36,793 bases of DNA, from the NCBI GenBank assembly GCA_946478635.1, contig CAMLCX010000002.1, forward strand, positions 1 to 36,793. The letters are read 5' to 3'. Source of the DNA: an uncultured Pseudomonadota bacterium (GTDB taxonomy: Bacteria; Desulfobacterota_B; Binatia; UBA9968). The notes under the pieces are model-generated. The model was not told the origin of the DNA. It ran no database searches and saw only the letters and a program-made list of their open reading frames with translations. Below, piece by piece: positions 8,187 through 17,635 of the stretch (positions are counted from its first letter, which is position 1; each line of letters opens with the position of its first letter). The position numbers were made by a program, and so were the translations under genes.

Positions 8187-9308
8187 TTAAAGCGGATTGC
8201 CTGCGCCGGGCTGCATCGCCGGTCCCGCATCGCCGTCCCGTCGAAGTTTCCGAACAATGGCGTCCACCAATGCTGCGCCATTTTCCACGGTCATGGCGAC
8301 ACGTAGCGCCAGCAATTTGTCCTTGGCGAAGGGAAACCGCTGTAGCTTGAGGATATCTTTCTCGGTCGTAATGATCAAATCGACGAGCCGCGCCATACGG
8401 TTGATTTCCTGCCAATCGGCGGTCGTGTACGAATGATGGTCGGGAAACTCGAGAGTGTTGACGATTTCTCCGTCGCAATCATATATGAGCCGATAAAGTC
8501 CTGTGGGATCGGCGACTCCCGTGACCGTCAGGACCTTGCTTCGATACAGCAGCGTGAGTGGGTATTCCTTGAAATGATGGGAATTGAAGCCGACCAGCGA
8601 CACCGGGCGAAGGGCTGCAGCATAGCAAACCGCGCTCAGGTTCGGAGGAATTGCATTCTTCCATTGGCCAGTTGCCGCGGTCTCAAGAAGAAAATCCGCG
8701 CGCCGTAAATTCCTTTTCGGCTCGCGAAACGGACCGACAGGAAGCAACCATCCCGAGGATTGCGACCCCAAAAGCACTAGGTCGGCATCTCTATGGATCC
8801 ACCGGTGTTGAAATCCATCGTCCATGATAAGCACGTCCGCATCGGCTGCCTGCAACAACTGCTTCGCCGCTTCCTTGCGATTCTTACAGACTCCGACGTT
8901 TTGGCCATAAAGCCTCGCCATCATGAGCGGTTCATCTCCCGCTCGAAGCAGGTCGCCGGTCTTTTCGGGGTCTCCCTGGGGCGTCAATGAATGAAGGACC
9001 ACTGCCTTTCGTTCTTGACGACGATAGCCGCGGCTCAATATGCCGACTTTAAAGCCGCGTCCTTGCAGCTCTCGCGCAAGCCACAAGCAGGTGGGCGTTT
9101 TCCCCGTTCCACCGACAGTAAGATTGCCGACACTGATGACTGGCCGCGGCAACCGGACACCCTTGAACCAACCCCAATCAAAAAGGGTGTTGCGGATTTG
9201 AACACCGAAGCGATAAAGAAACGCTACCGGGAAAAACACCGCCCACAGAAGCTTTCCGCGCACCCCCCTCGTTTCCCATACCTCGCGCACCAAGGCATCG
9301 GTCATCAT
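8187..9308 (-). CDS. lpxK: Tetraacyldisaccharide 4'-kinase
   Basis: Inner-membrane-associated enzyme that phosphorylates the 4' position of the tetraacyl disaccharide-1-phosphate to give lipid IVA. The Walker A loop GNLTVGGTGKTP is at residues 61-72, preceded by the hydrophobic N-terminal segment (about 18-35) that anchors LpxK. LSRGYRR, then DADVLIMDDGFQH and the C-terminal HHSYTTADW and TTEKD motifs follow in the expected order. Length 373 is slightly above the E. coli protein. The start is ATG ATG, 28 bases after waaA. The last residues (DAGPAMQPGAGNPL) are not conserved. Confidence 0.95.
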   Translation of the reverse strand: MMTDALVREVWETRGVRGKLLWAVFFPVAFLYRFGVQIRNTLFDWGWFKGVRLPRPVISVGNLTVGGTGKTPTCLWLARELQGRGFKVGILSRGYRRQERKAVVLHSLTPQGDPEKTGDLLRAGDEPLMMARLYGQNVGVCKNRKEAAKQLLQAADADVLIMDDGFQHRWIHRDADLVLLGSQSSGWLLPVGPFREPKRNLRRADFLLETAATGQWKNAIPPNLSAVCYAAALRPVSLVGFNSHHFKEYPLTLLYRSKVLTVTGVADPTGLYRLIYDCDGEIVNTLEFPDHHSYTTADWQEINRMARLVDLIITTEKDILKLQRFPFAKDKLLALRVAMTVENGAALVDAIVRKLRRDGDAGPAMQPGAGNPL

Positions 9309-9336
9309 GGCGTCCGGAGCCGTAAATCAATCAGCA

Positions 9337-10605
9337 TCATAAATAGCGCTCGGCCAATTTAAAATTGAGCATCAGCGCGTCGCGATTCGCGCCCGCGACG
9401 CGCGCCGCCCGTTCACCCATTAATCGAAGTTGATCCGAATCTTTGAGCAAGTGGATCAGGACGCGGCCCAAATCCACGGCATCGCGTACCTCGACGGCCG
9501 CTCCGTTGCGTTTCATCTCATCAGCGATACTTCTGAAGTTGCTCATATAGGGCCCGAAAAGGATGGGCTTTCGTAGCCGCGCCGGTTCCAAAAGATTGTG
9601 GCCACCGCCGTCAACCAAACTCCCGCCGATGAAGGCAATGTCCGCTGCGGCAAAGAATCCGGGCAAATCTCCCACTGTATCGAGCAACAAGATATCGTGG
9701 GCAAAGTATTCTTTTGCCGTAAGTCGGGTCTTCCGTTGGAAATTGACGGCCGTCTTTAGGAGCAACCTTTCAACCTCGGCGAAGCGTTCCGGATGCCGGG
9801 GCGCCAATACGAGCGAAAGCCCGGGGAACCGCGCGCGCGCCGACATGTAAGCCTCAATCAGGATTTCTTCCTCGCCTCGATGGGAGCTGCCCGCAACGAT
9901 CAACTGGCGGGCCGGATCCTTGGCCGAAGTGATTTTTCCCCACACGCTGTCAAGAGGACGCGCCGCAAACTTCAAGCTACCGACAACGCTCACTTTGCTC
10001 GCAACCGCTCCGAGATTCTCGATGCGCGCCGCATCTGCGGGTGACTGCATGCCCAAGCACGTAAAGAAATGCAACACCCGGCGAAAAAAACCGGACAAAC
10101 GCGAATAACGTGCGAAAGCCTTTTCCGAAAGGCGGCCACTCAGCAGCAGAGTCGGGATGCCCCGCTTGAAGGCGGCGCGCAAAAGATTCGGCCAAATCTC
10201 GGTCTCGACAATCACCAACAGCGAGGGCTCAAAAGTGTTTAACGCGCGCCGCACAGACCACGGGAAATCGAGGGGCAGGAAGATCGCTGCATCGACACCG
10301 GAAATCTGCCGGGCGATCCGGTTCCCCGTTGCGGTAAACGTCGAAACTAACACCTTGCGTTCCGGTGCGCGCGCCTTGAACTCGCGCACAAGAGGTTCGG
10401 CGGAGCGTACCTCACCCATCGAAGCGGCATGAATCCAAACCGGCCTTGTCGAAGCCAACGATCGACGAGTGGCCTCGGGGTAAAATCCCAATCGCTGGGC
10501 GAATCCGCTGCGATAATGAGTTCCGAGCAAAAAGAGCAACGGCAACGCGGGAAGTGTCGCCACGAAGGCAACGCCCAATGCGAGATTATAGAGCAAATAC
10601 CACAC
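9337..10605 (-). CDS. waaA: 3-deoxy-D-manno-octulosonic acid transferase
   Basis: GT30 Kdo transferase that moves Kdo from CMP-Kdo onto lipid IVA at the cytoplasmic face of the inner membrane. An N-terminal membrane anchor spans about residues 4-28. The catalytic-base motif WIHAASMGEV includes E65. ETEIWPN near residue 125, SGRLSEKAFARY, and the GGSLVDGGGHNLLEPA donor-site motif near the C-terminus are all present. Length is 422. The start codon is GTG with little ribosome binding site, 14 bases after msbA. Whether it adds one, two or more Kdo units cannot be judged from the sequence. Confidence 0.95.
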   Translation of the reverse strand: MWYLLYNLALGVAFVATLPALPLLFLLGTHYRSGFAQRLGFYPEATRRSLASTRPVWIHAASMGEVRSAEPLVREFKARAPERKVLVSTFTATGNRIARQISGVDAAIFLPLDFPWSVRRALNTFEPSLLVIVETEIWPNLLRAAFKRGIPTLLLSGRLSEKAFARYSRLSGFFRRVLHFFTCLGMQSPADAARIENLGAVASKVSVVGSLKFAARPLDSVWGKITSAKDPARQLIVAGSSHRGEEEILIEAYMSARARFPGLSLVLAPRHPERFAEVERLLLKTAVNFQRKTRLTAKEYFAHDILLLDTVGDLPGFFAAADIAFIGGSLVDGGGHNLLEPARLRKPILFGPYMSNFRSIADEMKRNGAAVEVRDAVDLGRVLIHLLKDSDQLRLMGERAARVAGANRDALMLNFKLAERYL

Positions 10606-10619
10606 GGCGGGACCAGCGC

Positions 10620-12374
10620 TTAGTGCAACGCCTCTCGCTCTTCGGATTCACCCTCTTCCAAAGCCTGAATCGAGTAAAGCCGGTTGTATTCGCCGTTTCG
10701 ATGCAGGAGTTCATCATGGGTCCCCTCTTCGGAGATGGCGCCATCGACCATCACCACAATACGATCCGCTTTGCGGATCGTTGACAGCCGATGGGCGATC
10801 ACGATCGTGGTTCGGGTCGTCATCAGAATTTCGAGAGCGTCCTGAACCGATCGCTCCGATCCCGCGTCGAGGGACGAAGTCGCCTCATCAAGGATCAAGA
10901 TCGGCGCGTTTTTGAGCAGCGCGCGCGCGATCGCCAGCCGCTGGCGCTGTCCCCCGGAAAGTTGCATCCCCATTTCGCCGATGACCGAATCGTAACCCCG
11001 GGGTAAAGCCAGGATGAAATCATGCGCATTTGCCGCCTTGGCCGCGGCAATAATATCTTCCATGCGCCGCGCGGGATCCCCGTAGGCAATATTGTTCCTG
11101 ATCGAATCATTAAAGAGAAAAGTATGCTGCGTAACCATGCCGATTTGACCGCGCAGCGAGGTCACGGTCAAGTCGCGAACGTCGACGCCATCAACCGTGA
11201 CGCTACCCTCGCACACATCATAAAATCTCGGGATAAGATCCACCAGAGTGCTCTTGCCGACGCCGCTCATCCCGACGAGAGCAACCATCTGCCCCGCTTC
11301 AATTCTAAAATCAACGCATTTCAAAACCGGTGTTTCCTTATAGGCAAAACTGACATTATGAAACTCGATGCACTCTGAAAACGGCCGGGCAACCTGCGCA
11401 TCCGCCTTGTCGTCTATCTCAGGCCTTTCATCGAGGACTTCAAATACTCTTTCCGCGCCGGCCAGGCCCTGATGAACCGCCGTATAAGTTCGCGCCAGGC
11501 CCTTGAATGGTCCGTACATCAAAAACATCGCCGCCATAAAAGCCATGAATTCGCCCTGGGTGCGGCCGCCGGCAACAACGCTCCAACCGCCGTACCAAAC
11601 CACACCGACAATCCCTAAAGAAGCCAACATCTCCATCGAAGGCGCTACGATTGCCTTGATGCGGCTCGCGCGTAGCGACTGTTTGAACAGCCGCCAATTT
11701 TCCTCCTTGAATCTTTGGTCTTCGTAGTTTTCCATGCCGAACGCCTTGACGATGCGATTACCTTGAATACTTTCTTGTAGAAGCGCTGTCAGCGTTCCCG
11801 TGCGGATCTGCCCGCGCCGAGTAAGGCGCTTAATTCTGCGACTCAGGCGCATGACGGGCAATACGGACGCGGGGAAAACAACAAAAGCCATGCTCGCCAG
11901 GACCCAGTCTTTCAAAAACGCCACAATCACCAATGCCGTCAGTGATACCGAGTCCTTCATGAATGAAGCCAGGGCATCGGTAATCGCGTAGCGCAGCAGG
12001 TTAACGTCGCTATTGACCCTTGCGATCAGCGTGCCGGTCGGATTTCTATAAAAGAAGGATAGCGAGAGCAGTTGTAAGTGGCGATTGAGCGCGTTTCTCA
12101 CATCGTTGATGATACGCAAACCCACATAATCGTTGAAATAGCTTTGACCGAAGTTCATCAGCCCGCGGAATGCAAAAAGCGCCAGCACCAGAACCGGCAC
12201 GTAGGCGAGCGCCGCATGATCCCGGCGCGTGAATACGTCGTCAATGATTCGCTGCACCAAAAATGGCAGAGCCCCATCGGTGGCGCCGAATCCGACCATA
12301 CAGATCATCGCAAGGACAAAATACGGCCATACGTACGGCTTTAGAAATGTCAGCAGTCGAATGTAAGTATTCAC
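10620..12374 (-). CDS. msbA: Lipid A export ATP-binding/permease protein
   Basis: Half-size ABC exporter that flips core-lipid A across the inner membrane. Six hydrophobic segments fill residues about 15-300. The nucleotide-binding domain has Walker A GMSGVGKST (368-376), the signature LSGGQ (472-476), Walker B ILILDE (492-497) and the switch histidine H528. Length 584 matches MsbA. The start is GTG, 12 bases after lpxB. Its position between lpxB and waaA, inside a lipid A operon, favours MsbA over other type I exporters with the same domains. Confidence 0.93.
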   Translation of the reverse strand: MNTYIRLLTFLKPYVWPYFVLAMICMVGFGATDGALPFLVQRIIDDVFTRRDHAALAYVPVLVLALFAFRGLMNFGQSYFNDYVGLRIINDVRNALNRHLQLLSLSFFYRNPTGTLIARVNSDVNLLRYAITDALASFMKDSVSLTALVIVAFLKDWVLASMAFVVFPASVLPVMRLSRRIKRLTRRGQIRTGTLTALLQESIQGNRIVKAFGMENYEDQRFKEENWRLFKQSLRASRIKAIVAPSMEMLASLGIVGVVWYGGWSVVAGGRTQGEFMAFMAAMFLMYGPFKGLARTYTAVHQGLAGAERVFEVLDERPEIDDKADAQVARPFSECIEFHNVSFAYKETPVLKCVDFRIEAGQMVALVGMSGVGKSTLVDLIPRFYDVCEGSVTVDGVDVRDLTVTSLRGQIGMVTQHTFLFNDSIRNNIAYGDPARRMEDIIAAAKAANAHDFILALPRGYDSVIGEMGMQLSGGQRQRLAIARALLKNAPILILDEATSSLDAGSERSVQDALEILMTTRTTIVIAHRLSTIRKADRIVVMVDGAISEEGTHDELLHRNGEYNRLYSIQALEEGESEEREALH

Positions 12375-12386
12375 TTTTAAATAACC

Positions 12387-13526
12387 TTAGACCATCAGAG
12401 CAAGCGCCAGGTCGGCCACGCGGTCGCCCGCTCCGGGCCCGCCCAAGCGATCGCGCAGCTGCGCCAATTTTTCTGTAATTGTAATGCGAACCTGCGCATT
12501 ATCGAGAAGTCCGCGAGTCTCCGCGATGATGCGCTCCGCATTGACGTCTTTTTGCACGAGTTCCGGCACGATCCGCTCCCCCGCTATTAAATTCACCATT
12601 CCGATATGCTCGACACGGACGAGTAAACGGGCGATCAGGAACGTCAACCAGGAGAGCCGATACATAATGATCATCGGCCTGCCAAGCAGCGCGGTCTCCA
12701 GAGTTGCGGTACCGGAGGCCGTCCACACCAAGTCCGCAGCATGAATCGCTTCGTAACGGTCGTTTTGCACGATCGGAATGCGCAGTTGCGGATGCTTTAA
12801 CGTCGCGGCGATTTCTCCAGCGTCAATGGTACTCGCACAAACGCAAAAAAATTGCAGCCCACTCTGTTCGAACAAGCGAAATGCGGCCTTTCCCATGATC
12901 GGCAAATGACGGCTCACCTCGCCGTGCCGGCTTCCGGGCAAAATTGCAATCACGGGTTTGCTTGGATCCAGGCCGATTTCCCTCAGCGTCGTCGCGCGAT
13001 CACGTCCGGCTTTCACCGTCTCCAGAAGTGAATTACCGACAAAGGTGGCCTTGACGCCGTGCTTTTCATAAAACGGCGCCTCAAATGGAAAGATCACCGC
13101 CATATGGTCGACCCAACGCGCAATTTGCCGCACGCGACCTTTCCGCCAAGCCCAGATTTGCGGGCTTACATAATACAGCACCGGAATGCCCAGCGATTTG
13201 GCAACCCTGGCCAATCGAAGATTGAAATCCGGAAAATCGATCAACACCAAAAGATTAGGCCTGCGCTCTCGCAAGGTGCGCCTGAGCAATAGGTAAGCGC
13301 GCCAAACATTTCGGATGTTTCCTGCCAGCTCGACAAGCCCCATGCCGGTGAGTGCGGCGACCTTGAACAGCACCTCGAATCGTCGCTCCTGAAGTTGCTC
13401 GCCGGCAACCCCATAGATTTTCAATGACGCATCGCGCTTGTGTAGCGCATCGACCAGCTGCGCACCGTGGGCATCTCCCGACGCTTCACCCACCACCAGC
13501 ATGATTTCTTTGTGTAACCGGGGCAC
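12387..13526 (-). CDS. lpxB: Lipid-A-disaccharide synthase
   Basis: GT19 enzyme that condenses UDP-2,3-diacylglucosamine with lipid X to form the lipid A disaccharide at the inner membrane. The N-terminal MLVVGEASGDAHGAQLV is the LpxB hallmark. YYVSPQIWAWRKGR (around 111-124), the central LPGSRHGEVSRHLP and the SGTATLETALLG donor motif follow in order. Length is 379 from a GTG; an internal ATG eight codons later (13502) begins right at the conserved block and is an equally good start. It follows the Gfo/Idh gene by 16 bases. Confidence 0.95.
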   Translation of the reverse strand: MPRLHKEIMLVVGEASGDAHGAQLVDALHKRDASLKIYGVAGEQLQERRFEVLFKVAALTGMGLVELAGNIRNVWRAYLLLRRTLRERRPNLLVLIDFPDFNLRLARVAKSLGIPVLYYVSPQIWAWRKGRVRQIARWVDHMAVIFPFEAPFYEKHGVKATFVGNSLLETVKAGRDRATTLREIGLDPSKPVIAILPGSRHGEVSRHLPIMGKAAFRLFEQSGLQFFCVCASTIDAGEIAATLKHPQLRIPIVQNDRYEAIHAADLVWTASGTATLETALLGRPMIIMYRLSWLTFLIARLLVRVEHIGMVNLIAGERIVPELVQKDVNAERIIAETRGLLDNAQVRITITEKLAQLRDRLGGPGAGDRVADLALALMV

Positions 13527-13542
13527 AAGAAACGTTGTTCGG

Positions 13543-14481
13543 CTAGAGCTGCGCGCTGATCATGGATGCAATTTCCAAGGCCCGGAGTCCCTCGGCGCCG
13601 CCGACGAGTGGCAGTGTGCGCGTACGCACGCAGTCGAGAAACGAATCAATTTCATCGGCCAGTGCGTCCCCATCCTTGATTTCAATGTTCTCCGCACGAA
13701 TATCGAGCCATCCCGCTCCGGGCGACGGTTTGTGATAGATCTGCGCCCGGCGCTGATCGTAATCGATCGAAATATAAGCGTCCGGCTGAAAAAACCTGAT
13801 CTTTCGCTCCCGCTTGATCGAAACTCTGCTCGCCGTTACGTTGGCGATGCATCCATTGACGAACTTAATTCGAGCGTTTGCTATATCCGGCTTGTCGGTC
13901 AATACCGGAACCCCTACCGCTTCGACGCGCTCGACCGGCGAGCGGACCAAACTCGAAATGACGTCGATATCGTGAATCATCAAATCCAAAACCACATCGA
14001 CATCGGTGCCTCGCTCGACGAACGGAGCGAGACGATGGCACTCGACGAACTTTGGCTCCTTGATCACCCCCTCGAGCCTGCGGATCGCCGGATTGAATCG
14101 CTCCAAGTGACCGACTTGAAGAATGACATTCTTCGCCTTGGCCACGGCGACCAGATCGCGCGCTTCAGAGATATCCGCGGTCAAAGGTTTTTCAACCAAA
14201 ACATCGATTCCCGCTTCGACCAGATCGCGTGCCACTTTGAAATGGAGACGAGTGGGCACGGCCACGCTGACACACTGGACCCGGCCAAATAGGGCGCGAT
14301 AGTCGGTCAGCCCATCGGTGTTCAGACGGTTGCCGACCTCGCGAGCGCGCTCTTCATCAGTATCGATAACGGCTACAAGGTTCGCTTTGGGCGAAGCAGC
14401 ATACTTTTCGGCGTGAAATTTTCCTAGATAACCGACGCCGATGACGCCGACCGCTAATGGACCCTCGGCAAAAGCGCTCAT
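13543..14481 (-). CDS. Gfo/Idh/MocA-family NAD(P)-dependent oxidoreductase in the lpx cluster
   Basis: A two-domain oxidoreductase of 312 residues. The Rossmann motif VGVIGVGYLGKFHAEKY is at 11-27, and the family EKP motif is E97-K98-P99 in VLVEKPLTADI. The C-terminal alpha/beta domain contains the conserved MIHDIDVI segment that carries the active-site histidine. It is sandwiched between lpxI (3 bases) and lpxB (16 bases), so it is part of the lipid A operon. In Acidithiobacillus ferrooxidans and Leptospira the family member GnnA oxidises the 3-OH of UDP-GlcNAc on the way to 2,3-diamino lipid A. A similar role here is attractive, but the partner aminotransferase GnnB is not in the window. 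Confidence 0.88.
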   Translation of the reverse strand: MSAFAEGPLAVGVIGVGYLGKFHAEKYAASPKANLVAVIDTDEERAREVGNRLNTDGLTDYRALFGRVQCVSVAVPTRLHFKVARDLVEAGIDVLVEKPLTADISEARDLVAVAKAKNVILQVGHLERFNPAIRRLEGVIKEPKFVECHRLAPFVERGTDVDVVLDLMIHDIDVISSLVRSPVERVEAVGVPVLTDKPDIANARIKFVNGCIANVTASRVSIKRERKIRFFQPDAYISIDYDQRRAQIYHKPSPGAGWLDIRAENIEIKDGDALADEIDSFLDCVRTRTLPLVGGAEGLRALEIASMISAQL

Positions 14482-14484
14482 ATT

Positions 14485-15291
14485 CTAATCGCTGACTCCG
14501 ACGATAGAGATGCCGTGCGCATCGGCCTGGCGAAGTAATATTTCTTTTTCCAAGAGAATTGTCTTGCCCGCTTCAATCGCCAAAACGGAAGCTCCTGACT
14601 CATGCAGGCATCTCACCGTATCCACGCCGACTGCGGGCATGTCGAAGCGAAGATCCTGCTGCGGCTTGCTCACCTTAACAACAACGCACCCCGATTTCGC
14701 CAACGCACCGCCCCGTTGAATTGCCTGATCCGTGCCTTCCACAGCTTCGACCGCCAAAACGACTTGCTTCTTCACGACCACCGTTTGGCCGATACCCAGT
14801 CGACCGATCTCTTTGGCGGTTTGAAATCCAAATCGAATATCGTCCCACTCCTCCGGGAGCGGCGCCCGTTTAGTCAAAATTCCCTCTGGCGAGATAATCT
14901 GAGGCAGGCAAAGAGTGGATTGCAAAATTTGAATACCCTCGGATGCCAATTCATCGGCGATACCGCGCAATAAGGCATCGTCCTCCCTGCTTTTAATCTT
15001 GGTCAGGAACCGCGCGCCGCGAAAATCCGGCCGGAAATTGCCGAAGAGTTTGATTTTGCGAATACCGCCGGCCATCACGGCTTCGGTCACCCCGGAGCGC
15101 TGAAAGGCGCGGATCATTTTGCCGAGCTGGCCAACGTAAATCCAAGCAACTTCGTCAGCGGTTTGGTCAATGGCCGCGTCGGTTTCGCCCCGATGCGCGA
15201 CGGCAATGACGCGATAACCGGCGCGCTTTGCCTCCGCGGCAAAGATCAAGGGAAACTTTCCGTTACCGGCAATCAGTCCGAGCTTCTTCAC
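14485..15291 (-). CDS. lpxI: UDP-2,3-diacylglucosamine pyrophosphatase, LpxI type
   Basis: Hydrolyses UDP-2,3-diacylglucosamine to lipid X, replacing LpxH in many alpha- and deltaproteobacteria. The protein begins KKLGLIAGNGKFPLIFA, the standard LpxI opening. VMAGGIRKIKLF and DDALLRGIADELASEGI lie in the N-terminal domain. The C-terminal domain has the catalytic block EAVEGTDQAI..GG and the FDMPAVGVDTV segment with its acidic residue. I chose the GTG that gives 268 residues because homologues start there. A TTG twelve codons upstream (15327) is an alternative but adds an unconserved Cys-rich stretch. No lpxH is visible nearby, as expected. Confidence 0.92.
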   Translation of the reverse strand: MKKLGLIAGNGKFPLIFAAEAKRAGYRVIAVAHRGETDAAIDQTADEVAWIYVGQLGKMIRAFQRSGVTEAVMAGGIRKIKLFGNFRPDFRGARFLTKIKSREDDALLRGIADELASEGIQILQSTLCLPQIISPEGILTKRAPLPEEWDDIRFGFQTAKEIGRLGIGQTVVVKKQVVLAVEAVEGTDQAIQRGGALAKSGCVVVKVSKPQQDLRFDMPAVGVDTVRCLHESGASVLAIEAGKTILLEKEILLRQADAHGISIVGVSD

Positions 15292-15342
15292 GCAACAGAC
15301 ACAAGTGGTCGCACTCCGGTTGGACAAACGTGCGACATGAAA

Positions 15343-16119
15343 TCAGCGACAAATCCCGCGCTGCGATTGCGCGATGAACGAAATGAAATTTTCTATTTCA
15401 GGAATGGCCGGCAACTCTCGTCGAATGCTCGTGAGCGCGTCGGTGGTCCTGAGTTTGGAGTTAAACGCGATGCGGTACGCTTTGCGGATCGTCTCGATAA
15501 CTCCCGCGTCGAAACCGCGGCGTTTGAGTCCCTCGATATTCAGGCCGCGAAGGCGCGCGCGATCGCCCGTGGCATTGCAATAGGGCGGTACGTCCTTGGA
15601 CACCATGGAACCGGCTCCCACCAGGGCGCCGGTGCCGATACGGACGAACTGATGTATGCCGACCAAGCCACCGACAATGACGAAGTCCTCGATGATAACG
15701 TGACCTCCCAGCGTTGCCCCATTGGCAATCACGTTGCGATCTCCCAGTTTGCAGTCGTGCGCAATATGACAATACATCATCAATAAATTCTGATCGCCGA
15801 CTCGGGTCACCATACCGCCCCCTGTCGTGCCCGGGTTGAGGGAAACGTATTCGCGGATGGTGTTCCGGTCGCCGATAATCAGTTCGCTCGGCTCGCCTTT
15901 GTATTTAAGATCCTGTGGCGAGGATCCGATCGTGGCGAATGGAAAGACGACATTCGCCTCGCCCAGGGTCGTGCGCCCCTGGATCGAGACATGGGAATGG
16001 ATCTTACTGCCCTTGCCAATGCTGACTCCAGCGCCTACGACACTATACGGACCGACCTCTACATCATTATCCAACTCAGCGCAGCGGTCGACGATGGCCG
16101 TTGGGTGCACCCGATTCAT
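15343..16119 (-). CDS. lpxA: UDP-N-acetylglucosamine acyltransferase
   Basis: Cytoplasmic trimeric left-handed beta-helix enzyme that acylates the 3-position of UDP-GlcNAc from acyl-ACP, the first lipid A step. Hexapeptide repeats run from about residue 8 to 185. The catalytic histidine is H121 in CHIAHDC, with H118, H140 and H156 conserved around it. The C-terminal helical part begins after DVPPY (176-180). Length is 258. By eye, A169 aligns with the E. coli Gly173 acyl-length ruler, so the chain may be somewhat shorter than C14; this is tentative. The gene follows fabZ by 12 bases. Confidence 0.96.
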   Translation of the reverse strand: MNRVHPTAIVDRCAELDNDVEVGPYSVVGAGVSIGKGSKIHSHVSIQGRTTLGEANVVFPFATIGSSPQDLKYKGEPSELIIGDRNTIREYVSLNPGTTGGGMVTRVGDQNLLMMYCHIAHDCKLGDRNVIANGATLGGHVIIEDFVIVGGLVGIHQFVRIGTGALVGAGSMVSKDVPPYCNATGDRARLRGLNIEGLKRRGFDAGVIETIRKAYRIAFNSKLRTTDALTSIRRELPAIPEIENFISFIAQSQRGICR

Positions 16120-16131
16120 GGCGACGTTTCC

Positions 16132-16569
16132 TCAGGCCAGATCCACTTCCATGGCGGAAATCTCCGCCTGGGCGACTAATTTACCCTCTACGGTGGCGAT
16201 CCCCTGCATTTTCCAAAAGGAACCCCGGCGTTTTAGGCAGGTCAGTTCCATGCGCAACTGATCGCCCGGCTCCACGGGATGCTTGAATTTGACGTTGTCC
16301 AATCCGGTCAGCACGAAAACCTTGTCGTCCGTCATACCACCGCGCGCATTATGCGCGAAGAACGCCCCGACTTGCGCCATCGCTTCGCAAATCAAGACTC
16401 CCGGCATCACCGGACGGTTGGGAAAATGACCTTGGAAGAAATTTTCATTGATCGACACGTTTTTGATTCCGACAACTTTTTCATTGCCGTCGATCTCGAT
16501 AATCCGATCGACCAGCAGAAACGGATAACGGTGCGGAATGCACTTGAGTATTTCTTTAATGTCCAGCAT
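16132..16569 (-). CDS. fabZ: 3-hydroxyacyl-ACP dehydratase
   Basis: Hot-dog-fold dehydratase of fatty acid elongation, competing with LpxA/LpxD for 3-hydroxyacyl-ACP. The N-terminal IPHRYPFLLVDRI (11-23) is the family motif. The catalytic pair is H48 in GHFPNRPVMPG and E62 in ICEAMAQ. Length is 145. Its ATG overlaps the end of lpxD by 14 bases, and lpxA follows closely. The lpxD-fabZ-lpxA trio is conserved across Gram-negative bacteria and balances phospholipid against lipid A supply. Confidence 0.96.
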   Translation of the reverse strand: MLDIKEILKCIPHRYPFLLVDRIIEIDGNEKVVGIKNVSINENFFQGHFPNRPVMPGVLICEAMAQVGAFFAHNARGGMTDDKVFVLTGLDNVKFKHPVEPGDQLRMELTCLKRRGSFWKMQGIATVEGKLVAQAEISAMEVDLA

Positions 16570-17635
16570 CGCGATCGTGCTCCTTTGCGCCGCTCCCGAG
16601 AAGCCGCGCCATCTCCTTTTCCAAACGGCGCACCGTGCTCCATAGCGCCGGCAACTGCGGCAACAGCGTCATCACCTTAAGCCACTCATGGTGCGGCGCT
16701 GCTGCAATACCGCCCGAGAGAACGGCACCCGGCGGAACCGATTTGGGAATTCCCGATTGCGGACCGATGGTCGCCCCCTCGCCGATCTCGACATGATTCA
16801 CGATACCGACTTGGCCCGCCAACGTAACGTTTTTCCCCAATCGCGTGCTACCGGCGATGCCCGCCTGCGCTGCCACGACCGAATCCTCGCCAACCACAAC
16901 ATTGTGCGCGATCTGAACTAGATTATCGATTTTTACGCCGCGCCGGATCATCGTCGTACCGAGCGTCGCCCGATCGATCGTCGTGTTGGCACCCACCTCC
17001 ACGTCATCTCCCATCACGACGATACCCGTTTGCGGAATTTTGATTCGACTGGCACCCGCCCCCGCGTAGCCAAAACCGTCGCTGCCAACGACCACGCCCG
17101 CGTGCAGCGTCACCCGGTCGCCGATGCGGCATCGTTCACGGACAACGACGTTCGCGTGCAGCACGCAGGCGGCGCCCACCTCGACATCATCCCCGAGGAA
17201 AACACCGGGATAGAGAACGGAACCTTCGCCTATGGTGACCCGGCGGCCAATGAATACATTGGGAAAAACCGTAACGCGCTCGGCAAGGACAGCTGTTTTG
17301 TCAACGTGCGCAGCGGAGCTTATTTCACCATCAAACACCGGAGCCGGATGAAACTGCTGGAGAATTTTCGCAAAAGCCACATAGGGATTGGCGGCTTCTA
17401 AAAAATTTAAGGCGACTCCCTTGTCGACGGAGGACGCAACTCCGGGACCCACGATCACCGCGCTCGCTTTACACCGGGACAAAAACTTCTGATAACGCGG
17501 ATGGGTGAGAAAGGTTATTTCACCCGGAAGGGCTTCGTCGATGGCCGATACCTTGTAGATGACAACGCTGCCATCTCCTATCACTCGTCCACGAACCTGA
17601 GCCGCCAGTTCGCTGAGAGTTTTACTGATCGCCAC
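16556..17635 (-). CDS. lpxD: UDP-3-O-acylglucosamine N-acyltransferase
   Basis: Adds the N-linked 3-hydroxyacyl chain to UDP-3-O-acyl-glucosamine. The N-terminal uridine-binding domain covers about residues 1-100, including the PGEITFLTHPRY segment (37-48). Hexapeptide repeats occupy about 101-300, and the C-terminal helix carries LPQLPALWSTVRRLEKEM. The catalytic histidine is H244 in QIAHNV, with NH at the VGIVNHVEIG segment. Length is 359. The start is GTG placed immediately after the TAA of skp with no gap, so translation is likely coupled. Confidence 0.95.
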   Translation of the reverse strand: MAISKTLSELAAQVRGRVIGDGSVVIYKVSAIDEALPGEITFLTHPRYQKFLSRCKASAVIVGPGVASSVDKGVALNFLEAANPYVAFAKILQQFHPAPVFDGEISSAAHVDKTAVLAERVTVFPNVFIGRRVTIGEGSVLYPGVFLGDDVEVGAACVLHANVVVRERCRIGDRVTLHAGVVVGSDGFGYAGAGASRIKIPQTGIVVMGDDVEVGANTTIDRATLGTTMIRRGVKIDNLVQIAHNVVVGEDSVVAAQAGIAGSTRLGKNVTLAGQVGIVNHVEIGEGATIGPQSGIPKSVPPGAVLSGGIAAAPHHEWLKVMTLLPQLPALWSTVRRLEKEMARLLGSGAKEHDRDAGH

